Positions 54,157 through 62,323 of a stretch of DNA of 64,000 nt are shown here, piece by piece. The DNA comes from Anaerophilus nitritigenes. Its GTDB lineage: Bacteria > Bacillota > Clostridia > Peptostreptococcales > Thermotaleaceae. Numbering within the stretch: the first letter of the stretch is position 1; every line of letters begins with the position of its first letter. Below the pieces are notes generated by a model that made no database searches, was not told where the DNA came from, and saw only the letters and a list, made by a program, of their open reading frames with translations. The stretch lies in assembly GCF_004138215.1 (NCBI RefSeq), contig NZ_RYYS01000032.1:62001-126000 (forward strand), in the 5' to 3' direction. Made by a program: the position numbers and the translations under genes.

Positions 54157-54378
54157 ATGATTAAAGTAACTAGATTAAGCGGAAAAAAATATATGATCAA
54201 TTGTGATTTAATAGAATCTATTGAGTCTACACCAGATACGGTGATTACTCTTACAACAGGAAAAAAAATTGTAGTATTAGAAGATGTTGATCAAATGATT
54301 GATAAAATTATAAAGTATAAACAAAAGATTTTTTCACAAATAGACATAAAGTTTAATTCCTTAAGAAACGAGGTGTAG
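54157..54378 (+). CDS. flbD: FlbD family flagellar protein (SwrD-like)
   Basis: A 73-aa protein of the FlbD family (Bacillus SwrD/YlzI). IKVTRLSGKKYMINCDLIESIE and TPDTVITLTTGKKIVVLE are the family core. In Bacillus SwrD raises stator power and swarming. ATG 54157 lies about seven bases after AAAGGAAG; the ATG at 54151 touches that site. motA starts four bases after its stop. Confidence 0.92.
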   Translation: MIKVTRLSGKKYMINCDLIESIESTPDTVITLTTGKKIVVLEDVDQMIDKIIKYKQKIFSQIDIKFNSLRNEV

Positions 54379-54381
54379 GCT

Positions 54382-55164
54382 TTGGATTTAGCTACGATAT
54401 TAGGGATTGTTGCAGGATTAGGATTAGTAGTGTGGGGAATTTTATTAAGTGGAGAGCTCTCATCCTTTGTTGATATTACATCTATTGTAATTGTTTTAGG
54501 AGGAACTATTGCAGGTTGCTTGGTAGCCTATCCTCTTAACAAAGTTAAAGATGCTGTAGTAGTAGCCAAAAAAGCTTTTGCTACTAAAAACATGAATGCT
54601 TCAGACGTTATTGGAAAAATCATTGATATTGCCAATATTGCAAGAAGAGAAGGACTACTAGCACTAGAGGAAGCATCAGATAAAATAGATGATGATTTCT
54701 TAAAAAAAGGAGTTATGCTCATCGTAGATGGAACAGATCCTGAATTGGTAAGAAATATATTAGAGACAGAACTAGCTTTTTTAGAAGAAAGACATGGTGA
54801 TGGAAGGAGTATTTTTGATACATTAGGAAGTCTAGCACCAGCTTTTGGGATGATAGGAACACTTATTGGACTTATTAATATGTTAAAGACACTAGAAGAC
54901 CCTTCATCAGTAGGACCAAGTATGGCGGTTGCACTCATCACTACTTTTTATGGAGCTTTATTTGCAAATTTAATTTTTATACCTATGGCAGCAAAGTTAA
55001 AACTTAGAAGTAGAGAAGAAATCATGATTAAAGAAGTAATGGTAGAAGGACTTTTATCTATTCAAGCTGGAGAAAATCCTAGAATTATAGAAATAAAGTT
55101 AAAATCATTTTTACCACCAAAAGAAAGAAAAGAGTCTGTTCAAAAAGAGGGAGTGGAGGGATAG
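54382..55164 (+). CDS. motA: Flagellar stator protein MotA
   Basis: MotA (260 aa) forms the ion channel with MotB. Four membrane helices are seen (about 1-22, 30-50, 150-172, 182-203) with the large cytoplasmic loop between two and three that contacts FliG. GSLAPAFGMIGTLIGLINML and MAVALITTFYGALFANLIF are the channel helices. The TTG start follows GAGGTG. The Asp pattern does not decide between H+ and Na+. Confidence 0.95.
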   Translation: MDLATILGIVAGLGLVVWGILLSGELSSFVDITSIVIVLGGTIAGCLVAYPLNKVKDAVVVAKKAFATKNMNASDVIGKIIDIANIARREGLLALEEASDKIDDDFLKKGVMLIVDGTDPELVRNILETELAFLEERHGDGRSIFDTLGSLAPAFGMIGTLIGLINMLKTLEDPSSVGPSMAVALITTFYGALFANLIFIPMAAKLKLRSREEIMIKEVMVEGLLSIQAGENPRIIEIKLKSFLPPKERKESVQKEGVEG

Positions 55165-55908
55165 ATGGCTAAAAAGAAACAGCAAGAGGTTAAAATGGGT
55201 GCTCCTGAATGGATGACAACCTTTAGCGACATGATGACCTTACTCCTTTGCTTTTTCGTTCTTCTATTTGCTTTCTCAAGTATTGATGTTCAAAAATTTG
55301 AAGCAGTAATGCAATCTGTTCAAGGGTCTTTGGGAGTGCTAAAAGGTGGAAAAACTATTGAGACTTCACCTTATGTTAATGATGCTTTAGATGATGATAA
55401 AACTACAAAACAATTAGAAGAATTAGAGGATTTTAAAAAATTAAAAGAAGAGTTAGATGCTTATTTGGAAAGAGAAGGAATGAAGGATCAAATTCTTGTA
55501 GATTTGAATGCTAAAGGATTACTTCTTAGATTTAAGGATAATGTATTATTTGATTCAGGGCGTGCAGAATTAAAACCTATTGCTATACAAACTTTGTCTT
55601 TTTTATCTGATTTATTAAAAAAAGAAGAATTTGTTGAGAAGTATATAAGGGTAGAAGGACATACAGATTCTGATCCAATTCTTTATTCAAAAAAGTTCCC
55701 TACTAATTGGGAATTATCAGTAACTAGATCTTCTAATGTAGTAAGATATTTTATTGAAGGAGCAGAATTAGATCCAGGTAGGCTCTCAGCATCAGGATAC
55801 AGTGAGTATCATCCTGTTGCACCGAATGACACACTAGAAAACAAAGGAAAAAATAGAAGAGTAGATATTGTAATACTTCGTTCTGATTTTTCAAAATCAT
55901 ATTACTAA
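55165..55908 (+). CDS. motB: Flagellar stator protein MotB
   Basis: MotB (247 aa) has one membrane helix with the ion-carrying Asp (D22, in FSDMMTLLLCFFVLLFAF), a plug and a C-terminal OmpA-like peptidoglycan-binding domain (about residues 118-240, with RVEGHTDSDPI, NWELSVTRSSNVVRYFIE and NRRVDIVI). It starts directly at the motA end, with GGAGTGGAGGG before ATG 55165. Confidence 0.95.
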   Translation: MAKKKQQEVKMGAPEWMTTFSDMMTLLLCFFVLLFAFSSIDVQKFEAVMQSVQGSLGVLKGGKTIETSPYVNDALDDDKTTKQLEELEDFKKLKEELDAYLEREGMKDQILVDLNAKGLLLRFKDNVLFDSGRAELKPIAIQTLSFLSDLLKKEEFVEKYIRVEGHTDSDPILYSKKFPTNWELSVTRSSNVVRYFIEGAELDPGRLSASGYSEYHPVAPNDTLENKGKNRRVDIVILRSDFSKSYY

Positions 55909-55932
55909 AATGCTCAGAAGGGGCGTAGGAAA

Positions 55933-56355
55933 ATGACAACAAAAAAAATTATGTTATTTAGTATAGTAGGCTTTCTTTTAATGGCTATGGTAATGGGTGC
56001 TACATTTTACTTTGCTACACAGCAAAGAGGAGAACAACAAACAGCAGTAAAACCTATGAAAACTTACACATATTCTATAGGAGAGATGTATGCGAATGTA
56101 AAAGATAGTAGAAAGATACTAAAAGTAAATATAGAAGTGGAAACGATTAATGAAAAGTTAAAAGAAACTTTTGATGAGAAGCGTCCTAAAATGACGAATT
56201 CTATATTAGAATTATTAAGAAATAAGACAGAAGAAGAATTATCTGGGGAAAAAGGACAAAAAGCTCTAAGACAACAAGTTTTAAAGTCCATAAAACAAGT
56301 TATACCCTCTGATGAAATCATGGATGTTTTCTTTGTAGAATTTATTGTCCAATAA
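55933..56355 (+). CDS. fliL: Flagellar basal body-associated protein FliL
   Basis: FliL (140 aa) is a single-pass membrane protein (helix about residues 5-28) with a periplasm-side domain that surrounds the stator. YSIGEMYANVKDSRKILKVNIEVE and the ending VFFVEFIVQ are family-typical. AAGGGGCGTAGG lies before ATG 55933. It stabilises or rings the stator units encoded just upstream. Confidence 0.92.
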   Translation: MTTKKIMLFSIVGFLLMAMVMGATFYFATQQRGEQQTAVKPMKTYTYSIGEMYANVKDSRKILKVNIEVETINEKLKETFDEKRPKMTNSILELLRNKTEEELSGEKGQKALRQQVLKSIKQVIPSDEIMDVFFVEFIVQ

Positions 56356-56373
56356 AAAAAGGGGGGATAGTAA

Positions 56374-57360
56374 TTGTCAGATGTATTGTCACAAAGTGAA
56401 ATCGATGCCCTAATACAAGCTTTAAGTAGTGGGGAAGTAGATGCCCAAGAAATTACAGCAGAAACACAAGAAGCAAAAGTGAAAAAATATGATTTTAGAA
56501 GACCTGATAAATTTGCAAAAGACCAATTGCGTACACTACAAATTATTCATGAAAATTTTGCAAGATTATTAAATACTTTTTTGTCTGGATACTTAAGAAG
56601 TTTAGCACAAGTTGAGGTATTAAGTGTAGAACAATTATCTAGTCATGAATTTATTAACTCAGTGTCTAATCCAGCTGTTTTATCAATTATTGAGTTTGCA
56701 CCCTTAGAAGGACAAATCATTTTAGATATTACAGCAGAGGTTGCCTTTGTGATTATTGATAGAATATTAGGAGGCAATGGAAAACCTATAGAAGAAACAA
56801 GGAGTTTTACAGAAATAGAAATTTCTTTATTGAAAAAATTGGTAAAACAAATTTTAAAACTTTTCCAAGAACCTTGGGAGAATGTAATAGAGTTAAAACC
56901 TAAACTTGAAAAAATTGAAACAAATTCTCAATTTGCACAAATTGTATCACCTAGTGAAACAATTGCTTTGGTTACTTTAAGTATTAAAATTGGAGAAGTA
57001 GAAGGAATGGTCAATTTATGTATTCCTCATTTGGTGATTGAACCCATATTACCAAAGTTAAATACAAGACTTTGGTTTACAAATACAAATAAAGAAAGAA
57101 CCATAGAAGATGAAGAAATATTGGTTCATAGAATAGAAAAAACTCAAACATCAATTAGAGCTGTTCTAGGCAGCACCCATATCACTGTAAGTGAATTTTT
57201 AGATCTTCAAATAGGAGATGTTATTGAATTAGACACACTGATTCAAGAACCTGTAAAAATTTTGGTAGGAAATAAACTAAAATATTATGGAAAACCAGGT
57301 AGTAAAAAGAAAAAAATGGCTATACAAATAGAAGATGTTATAGAGAAGGGAGATGACTAG
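56374..57360 (+). CDS. fliM: Flagellar motor switch protein FliM
   Basis: FliM (328 aa) is the C-ring middle protein. It begins SDVLSQSEIDALIQALSSG, whose EIDALI is the CheY-P binding motif, followed by the CheC-like domain (FRRPDKFAKDQLRTLQIIHENFAR) and a SpoA/FliN-like C-terminus (GDVIELDT). TTG 56374 follows GGGGGGATAG. Its end overlaps the next gene's leader; FliY starts two bases after the stop. Confidence 0.95.
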   Translation: MSDVLSQSEIDALIQALSSGEVDAQEITAETQEAKVKKYDFRRPDKFAKDQLRTLQIIHENFARLLNTFLSGYLRSLAQVEVLSVEQLSSHEFINSVSNPAVLSIIEFAPLEGQIILDITAEVAFVIIDRILGGNGKPIEETRSFTEIEISLLKKLVKQILKLFQEPWENVIELKPKLEKIETNSQFAQIVSPSETIALVTLSIKIGEVEGMVNLCIPHLVIEPILPKLNTRLWFTNTNKERTIEDEEILVHRIEKTQTSIRAVLGSTHITVSEFLDLQIGDVIELDTLIQEPVKILVGNKLKYYGKPGSKKKKMAIQIEDVIEKGDD

Positions 57361-57361
57361 A

Positions 57362-58519
57362 ATGGGAGATATGCTTTCACAAGAGGAAATAGATGCGTTG
57401 CTAAAGGGAACGTCTTCAGAGTCCGAATCAGAAGAATCTTCACAAGAAGATTTATCAGAGGATGAAAAAGATGCATTAGGTGAAATTGGAAATATTAGCA
57501 TGGGGACTTCAGCAACTACTTTGTTTACTTTATTAGGACAGAAAGTTACCATTACAACACCAAAGGTTTCAGTACTCACAATGGATGAATTAGCACAGCA
57601 GTATCCTCTTCCATTTGTTGTTGTAGAGGTTAAATATAAAGAAGGAATAGAGGGAACAAATCTTTTAGTACTACAAGAAGATGATGTAAAAGTTATTACA
57701 GATTTAATGATGGGTGGGAATGGAACAAATATTTCAGGAGATTTAACAGAACTTCATTTAAGTGCTATAGGGGAAGCTATGAATCAAATGGTAGGTTCAG
57801 CATCTACTTCTTTATCGGAAATGTTTGGTAGTAAGATAGACATTCATCCTCCTAAGGCAATGTCTGTAAACTTTTCATCAGGAGCAGGACATTTTGAATC
57901 TATTAGTCATATTGACAGAATCGTAAAAGTAGCATTTAGAATGGTAGTAGGAGATTTGATTGATAGTGAAATCATGCAGATTATCCCTATTGATTTTGCA
58001 AAGGATTTGGTGCATAATTTATTAAGTGGGACTTCTACAAATATTGAAACAAATGAGCAAAATAATACAAATTCTTCTTATGAGAAAAATGTATCTTCTT
58101 CATCCGTACCATCACAATATAATATGCCTACTCAAGAATCAGATGTAGGATATCATTACAATCAAGCACCTCAGCAAACAAATATGAATAGAAGGGAATC
58201 AGTTAATGTTCAACCTGCACAGTTTCCATCTTTTGATGAAGGATTTAGTAGTGCAGAAAAAGAAAATATTAGTTTGATTAGAGATGTACCTTTAGAAATT
58301 ACTGTAGAATTAGGAAGAACTTCTAGAAAAATTAGTGAAATTTTATCTTTTGCACAAGGAACTGTGATAGAATTAGACAAGTTAGTAGGAGAACCTTTAG
58401 ATATATTGGTAAATGGTCAATTTATGGCTAAAGGAGAAGTAGTAGTTATAGATGAAAACTATGGAGTTAGAATTACAGATATGGTACATCCTACAAAGAG
58501 AATAAGTAAGATTAAATAA
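57362..58519 (+). CDS. fliY: Flagellar motor switch phosphatase FliY
   Basis: FliY (385 aa) joins three parts: an N-terminal EIDALLKG CheY-P binding peptide (MLSQEEIDALL), a CheC/CheX-type phosphatase domain (LGEIGNISMGTSATTL, SAIGEAMNQMVGSAST with Glu/Asn catalytic pairs), and a C-terminal FliN/SpoA domain (GRTSRKISEILSFAQGTVIELDKLVGEPLD). A Ser/Asn/Gln-rich linker (about 235-285) separates the last two. It replaces FliN in Firmicutes. ATG 57362 chosen for spacing to AAGGGAG; ATG 57353 and 57371 are alternatives. Confidence 0.94.
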   Translation: MGDMLSQEEIDALLKGTSSESESEESSQEDLSEDEKDALGEIGNISMGTSATTLFTLLGQKVTITTPKVSVLTMDELAQQYPLPFVVVEVKYKEGIEGTNLLVLQEDDVKVITDLMMGGNGTNISGDLTELHLSAIGEAMNQMVGSASTSLSEMFGSKIDIHPPKAMSVNFSSGAGHFESISHIDRIVKVAFRMVVGDLIDSEIMQIIPIDFAKDLVHNLLSGTSTNIETNEQNNTNSSYEKNVSSSSVPSQYNMPTQESDVGYHYNQAPQQTNMNRRESVNVQPAQFPSFDEGFSSAEKENISLIRDVPLEITVELGRTSRKISEILSFAQGTVIELDKLVGEPLDILVNGQFMAKGEVVVIDENYGVRITDMVHPTKRISKIK

Positions 58520-58534
58520 AAAGGAGGAATAAAG

Positions 58535-58897
58535 ATGTCAAAGGGAATTTTAGTAGTGGATGATGCTGCATTTATGAGAATGATGGTTAAAGATGTATTA
58601 ATAAAGTATGGATTTGATGTAGTAGGAGAAGCTGAAAATGGTGCAAAAGCCATTGAAAAATATAAAGAATTAGATCCAGAGTTGGTGATTATGGATATTA
58701 CTATGCCAGAAGTAGATGGTATACAAGCAGTAAAAGAAATCAAAAAAATCAATCCAGGATCAAAGATTATTATGTGTTCTGCTATGGGACAACAAGCTAT
58801 GGTAATAGAAGCAATACAAGCAGGTGCTGCAGATTTTATTGTAAAGCCTTTCCAAGCAGATAGAGTTGTAGAAGCTGTAAAAAAAGTGCTAGGCTAA
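58535..58897 (+). CDS. cheY: Chemotaxis response regulator CheY
   Basis: CheY (120 aa) is a stand-alone receiver domain. The acidic pocket is DDAAF, the phosphorylation site D54 in IMDITMP, the Thr/Ser switch in MCSAMGQ, and the Lys in FIVKPFQ. CheA-phosphorylated CheY binds FliM and is dephosphorylated by FliY, both encoded just upstream. AAAAGGAGGAA precedes the start. The rest of the che genes lie outside the window. Confidence 0.96.
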   Translation: MSKGILVVDDAAFMRMMVKDVLIKYGFDVVGEAENGAKAIEKYKELDPELVIMDITMPEVDGIQAVKEIKKINPGSKIIMCSAMGQQAMVIEAIQAGAADFIVKPFQADRVVEAVKKVLG

Positions 58898-58915
58898 AGA
58901 CAAGAAGGAAGAAAG

Positions 58916-59365
58916 ATGACTTTCGGAGATGTCAAGTACTTGCTAAGTGTATTAATAATTTTTTGTTTCATTATTGCTGGAGCATATTATGTAACGAGAT
59001 TAATTGCTAAAAATGGGAATACATTTTTGAAGAGTAGAAATATAAAAATTATTGAAAAAATTTCTTTAGGAATAGATAAATCTATTTATATGATTCATGT
59101 AGGGAATGTTTATTATTTAATTGCTACTACAAAGCAAAATATCCATGTATTAGATAAGATCAATGAGGATGAAATTAATATTATTTCAGATACACAAAAG
59201 AGTAATTCGTTTGATTCTTTTTTGGATATATATGAAAAAAACCATTCCCTTTATGAAGAAGATCCTAATAAGGATGTAAAAAGTTTTATAGTAGAAAAAT
59301 TAAAAGATATAAAAAATAGAACTCAACATTCTAAAGATTATATAGATAAGGACGAAAAAGAATGA
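58916..59365 (+). CDS. fliO: Flagellar biosynthetic protein FliO (FliZ-like)
   Basis: FliO (149 aa) is a single-pass membrane protein (helix about residues 8-28) with a short SpoA-like cytoplasmic part (KIIEKISLGIDKSIYMIHVGNVYYLIATT), which helps assemble the FliP ring. The C-terminal tail is charged. Position before fliP confirms the weakly conserved family. Its stop overlaps the fliP start as ATGA. Confidence 0.88.
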   Translation: MTFGDVKYLLSVLIIFCFIIAGAYYVTRLIAKNGNTFLKSRNIKIIEKISLGIDKSIYMIHVGNVYYLIATTKQNIHVLDKINEDEINIISDTQKSNSFDSFLDIYEKNHSLYEEDPNKDVKSFIVEKLKDIKNRTQHSKDYIDKDEKE

Positions 59366-60135
59366 AGAGAAAACACACAAAAAAAACATGGATTATTATT
59401 TTTGTCATCATAATTTTTATAATTTCTTCATTTCATATATCTTTTGCAGAGCCTCAGATTCCTATTCCTAAAATGGGATTTACTGTAGATGAAGCAAAGA
59501 ATCCTCAAGAAGTAGCAAATAGTATACAAATTTTATTTATATTGACTATTTTGGCTTTAGCACCATCTATTTTGATGATGATGACTTGTTTTACAAGAAT
59601 TATTATTGTATTGTCATTTATCAGAAAAGCTATTGCCACTCAAACTACACCACCAAATCAGGTATTGATTGGACTCGCATTATTTCTTACTTTTTTTATT
59701 ATGGCACCTATAGGTTCTGAGATTAATGAAAAAGCTATACAGCCATATTTAAATCAAGAAATTTCAGAAGAAGTTGCACTAGATAATGCATTAAAGCCAG
59801 TAAGAGGTTTTATGTTTAAGCAAACACGAGAAAAAGATTTATCTCTTTTTATTGACATTTCAGGAAGTGAAAAACCTAAAAAGCTTGAAGATATTCCTAC
59901 GAAAGCACTAATTCCAGCATTTATTATTAGTGAATTAAAAACTGGTTTTCAAATAGGATATGTATTATTTATTCCTTTTATAGTAATAGATATGGTCGTA
60001 TCAAGTACACTTATGTCTATGGGGATGATGATGCTTCCTCCTGTCATGATTTCTATGCCGTTTAAGATTTTATTATTTATATTGGTAGATGGGTGGAATC
60101 TTATTATTAAGTCTTTAATTATGGGATTTAAGTAG
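59362..60135 (+). CDS. fliP: Flagellar export gate protein FliP
   Basis: FliP (257 aa) forms the export gate with FliQ and FliR. It has a cleavable signal peptide (SFHISFAEP), then APSILMMMTCFTRIIIVLSF and QTTPPNQVLIGLALFLTFF, and a C-terminal hydrophobic region with GMMMLPPVMISMPFKILLF. These are the two diagnostic family signatures. Translationally coupled to fliO by an ATGA overlap. Confidence 0.96.
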   Translation: MKRKHTKKTWIIIFVIIIFIISSFHISFAEPQIPIPKMGFTVDEAKNPQEVANSIQILFILTILALAPSILMMMTCFTRIIIVLSFIRKAIATQTTPPNQVLIGLALFLTFFIMAPIGSEINEKAIQPYLNQEISEEVALDNALKPVRGFMFKQTREKDLSLFIDISGSEKPKKLEDIPTKALIPAFIISELKTGFQIGYVLFIPFIVIDMVVSSTLMSMGMMMLPPVMISMPFKILLFILVDGWNLIIKSLIMGFK

Positions 60136-60146
60136 AGGTGAATAGA

Positions 60147-60416
60147 ATGAATGAAGGTCAAATTATTGATTTAATGCAAGAAGCTATGCTAAATGTTATA
60201 TTGCTATCAGCTCCTATGCTTTTATTGGGGCTGATTGTTGGCTTAGCAGTCAGTGTGTTTCAAGCAACTACCCAGATACAAGAACAAACATTAGCATTTG
60301 TACCTAAAATATTATCTGTATTAGTTGCTATTATAGTTTTTGGACCTTGGATTTTAAATCGAATTGTAGATTATACAGAGAGTTTATTTATAAATCTTAA
60401 TCATTTTATAAAATAG
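60147..60416 (+). CDS. fliQ: Flagellar export gate protein FliQ
   Basis: FliQ (89 aa) has two membrane helices; VSVFQATTQIQEQTLAFVPK in the loop is the hallmark. It packs against FliP/FliR in the export gate. ATG 60147 follows AGAGGTG; GTG 60138 in the same frame overlaps that site. Confidence 0.95.
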   Translation: MNEGQIIDLMQEAMLNVILLSAPMLLLGLIVGLAVSVFQATTQIQEQTLAFVPKILSVLVAIIVFGPWILNRIVDYTESLFINLNHFIK

Positions 60417-60431
60417 ATTGGATGAAGCATA

Positions 60432-61217
60432 GTGGAAATCATACAAAGTATTCTAGATCAAATAGATATAGTTTTGTTGGTATTTGCAAGAGTAATAGGA
60501 ATTTTTGTAGCAGCACCTGTATTTAGTCATAATAATATACCTCCTCATATTAAAATAGGATTTTCGTTTATTGTATCGTTGGTTATTTTTCCATTTGTAC
60601 AAGTTCCACAAAACTTTATAATAGGAAGCTTTTATAGCTTGCTTTTTATAAGCTTTAAGGAAATAGTAACTGGGCTTATGATTGGATTTGTTTGCTATTT
60701 GTTTTTTAGTTGTATCTATTTAGTAGGAAGTATTATTGATATGCAGATAGGTTTTTCAATGGCAGAAGTAATGAATCCCCAAGATGATACTCAAATACCG
60801 TTGATGGGAAATTTATTCTATATTATGGCAATACTGATCTTTCTTTCTATGAACGGACATCATACACTCATTTATGCTTTAAAATACAGTTTTACGAGTG
60901 TTCCGTTAAATAGTTTAGTGATTCATGAGAGTATGATTGAAAAAATAATAGAAATCATGAGAAGTACATTTATTATAGCTTTTAAAATGAGTGCACCTAT
61001 TTTAGTTACAGTTTTTATTTGTAATGTAGTATTAGGAGTACTAGCTCGTACTATGCCTCAAATGAATGTTTTTATAGTAGGAATGCCTATGAAAATATTT
61101 GTGGGACTTTTGATGATTTTGCTCATGATGCCTTTATATGTAGGTTTCTTTGAGAATATTTTCACACATATGTTTGAAAATCTTTATAGTTTTTTAAATT
61201 TGGTAATAAGAGGATGA
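60432..61217 (+). CDS. fliR: Flagellar export gate protein FliR
   Basis: FliR (261 aa) is a polytopic membrane protein with six hydrophobic segments; FARVIGIFVAAPVFSHNNIP at the start and the motif QIGFSMAEVMNPQ are diagnostic. It is the single subunit that completes the FliP5-FliQ4-FliR1 gate. GTG 60432 follows GGATGAAG. flhB starts five bases after its stop. Confidence 0.95.
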   Translation: MEIIQSILDQIDIVLLVFARVIGIFVAAPVFSHNNIPPHIKIGFSFIVSLVIFPFVQVPQNFIIGSFYSLLFISFKEIVTGLMIGFVCYLFFSCIYLVGSIIDMQIGFSMAEVMNPQDDTQIPLMGNLFYIMAILIFLSMNGHHTLIYALKYSFTSVPLNSLVIHESMIEKIIEIMRSTFIIAFKMSAPILVTVFICNVVLGVLARTMPQMNVFIVGMPMKIFVGLLMILLMMPLYVGFFENIFTHMFENLYSFLNLVIRG

Positions 61218-61221
61218 ATCC

Positions 61222-62307
61222 ATGTATTTGTTTCCGATAGATTTACAGCTTTTCACTGGAGAAAAAACAGAAAAAGCTACACCCAAAAAAAGAAAAGAAG
61301 CAAGAGAAGAAGGACAAATTTTACAGAGCAAAGAGATTAACTCAGCACTTATTTTATTATGCACATTCTTTGTTTTAAGTTTAATGGGAAATTTTATTTA
61401 CAACAACTTTATGATCTTTACAAAGAATCTTTTTGTAGATATGAAAGATGTGGAAGGTTTATTTAATACAAATGGAATCCATAAACTTTTTTTAAATAGT
61501 GCTTTATTAACAATCAAAATTGTAGTACCTGTTGTGGGAACAGCGTTGGTAATAGGAGTTATTTGTAGTTATATGCAAGTAGGCTTTTTATTTACTACAA
61601 AACCACTGACACCTAAATTGAGTAGAATAAATCCAATTAATGGAATGAAAAAGTTTTTTTCTCCTAAACCTATAGTGGAGTTTTTTAAATCTATAATTAA
61701 GTTATTTGCAGTAGGATATATTACTTTTAGTTATGTATTGAAACAATCTAACAATATGGTTGATTTGATAGATATGGAAATAATCCAGATTATAGGATAT
61801 TTAGGAAAAGTTACTGTAGGAATAGGATTTCGAGCTGCTATTGTTTTAATGATTTTAGCTGTACTTGATTATTATTATCAAAAGTTTGAATATGAAAAAG
61901 AATTAAAAATGTCAAAGCAAGAAATAAAAGAAGAATACAAACAAATAGAAGGAGATCCTCAGATAAAAGGAAAAATTAAAGAAAGACAAAGACAAATGGC
62001 GATGAATAGAATGATGCAAGACGTTCCAAAAGCGGATGTAATTATTACGAATCCAACCCATTATGCAATTGCTATAAGATACGATAGTACTCTTGAGGAA
62101 GCACCTGTTGTACTTGCAAAAGGGAAAGATTTAATAGCACAAAAAATTAAACAAATTGCTTCTGAAAATGATATTATTATGGTTGAAAATAGAATATTAG
62201 CTCGTACTCTTTATTCTACTGTGGAGATAGGAGATTTTATTCCTCCAGATCTTTATCAAGCAGTTGCAGAGGTTCTAGCTTATGTATATAAAGTGAAAAA
62301 TATGTAA
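61222..62307 (+). CDS. flhB: Flagellar export switch protein FlhB
   Basis: FlhB (361 aa) has an N-terminal EKTEKATPKKRKEAREEGQI motif, four membrane helices and a cytoplasmic tail. The tail self-cleaves between N277 and P278 in NPTHYAIAIRYD, which switches export from hook to filament proteins on contact with FliK. The part after the cut matches the free-standing protein at 29398. AGAGGATG precedes ATG 61222. Confidence 0.96.
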   Translation: MYLFPIDLQLFTGEKTEKATPKKRKEAREEGQILQSKEINSALILLCTFFVLSLMGNFIYNNFMIFTKNLFVDMKDVEGLFNTNGIHKLFLNSALLTIKIVVPVVGTALVIGVICSYMQVGFLFTTKPLTPKLSRINPINGMKKFFSPKPIVEFFKSIIKLFAVGYITFSYVLKQSNNMVDLIDMEIIQIIGYLGKVTVGIGFRAAIVLMILAVLDYYYQKFEYEKELKMSKQEIKEEYKQIEGDPQIKGKIKERQRQMAMNRMMQDVPKADVIITNPTHYAIAIRYDSTLEEAPVVLAKGKDLIAQKIKQIASENDIIMVENRILARTLYSTVEIGDFIPPDLYQAVAEVLAYVYKVKNM

Positions 62308-62323
62308 TTAGGAGGAATAAAAA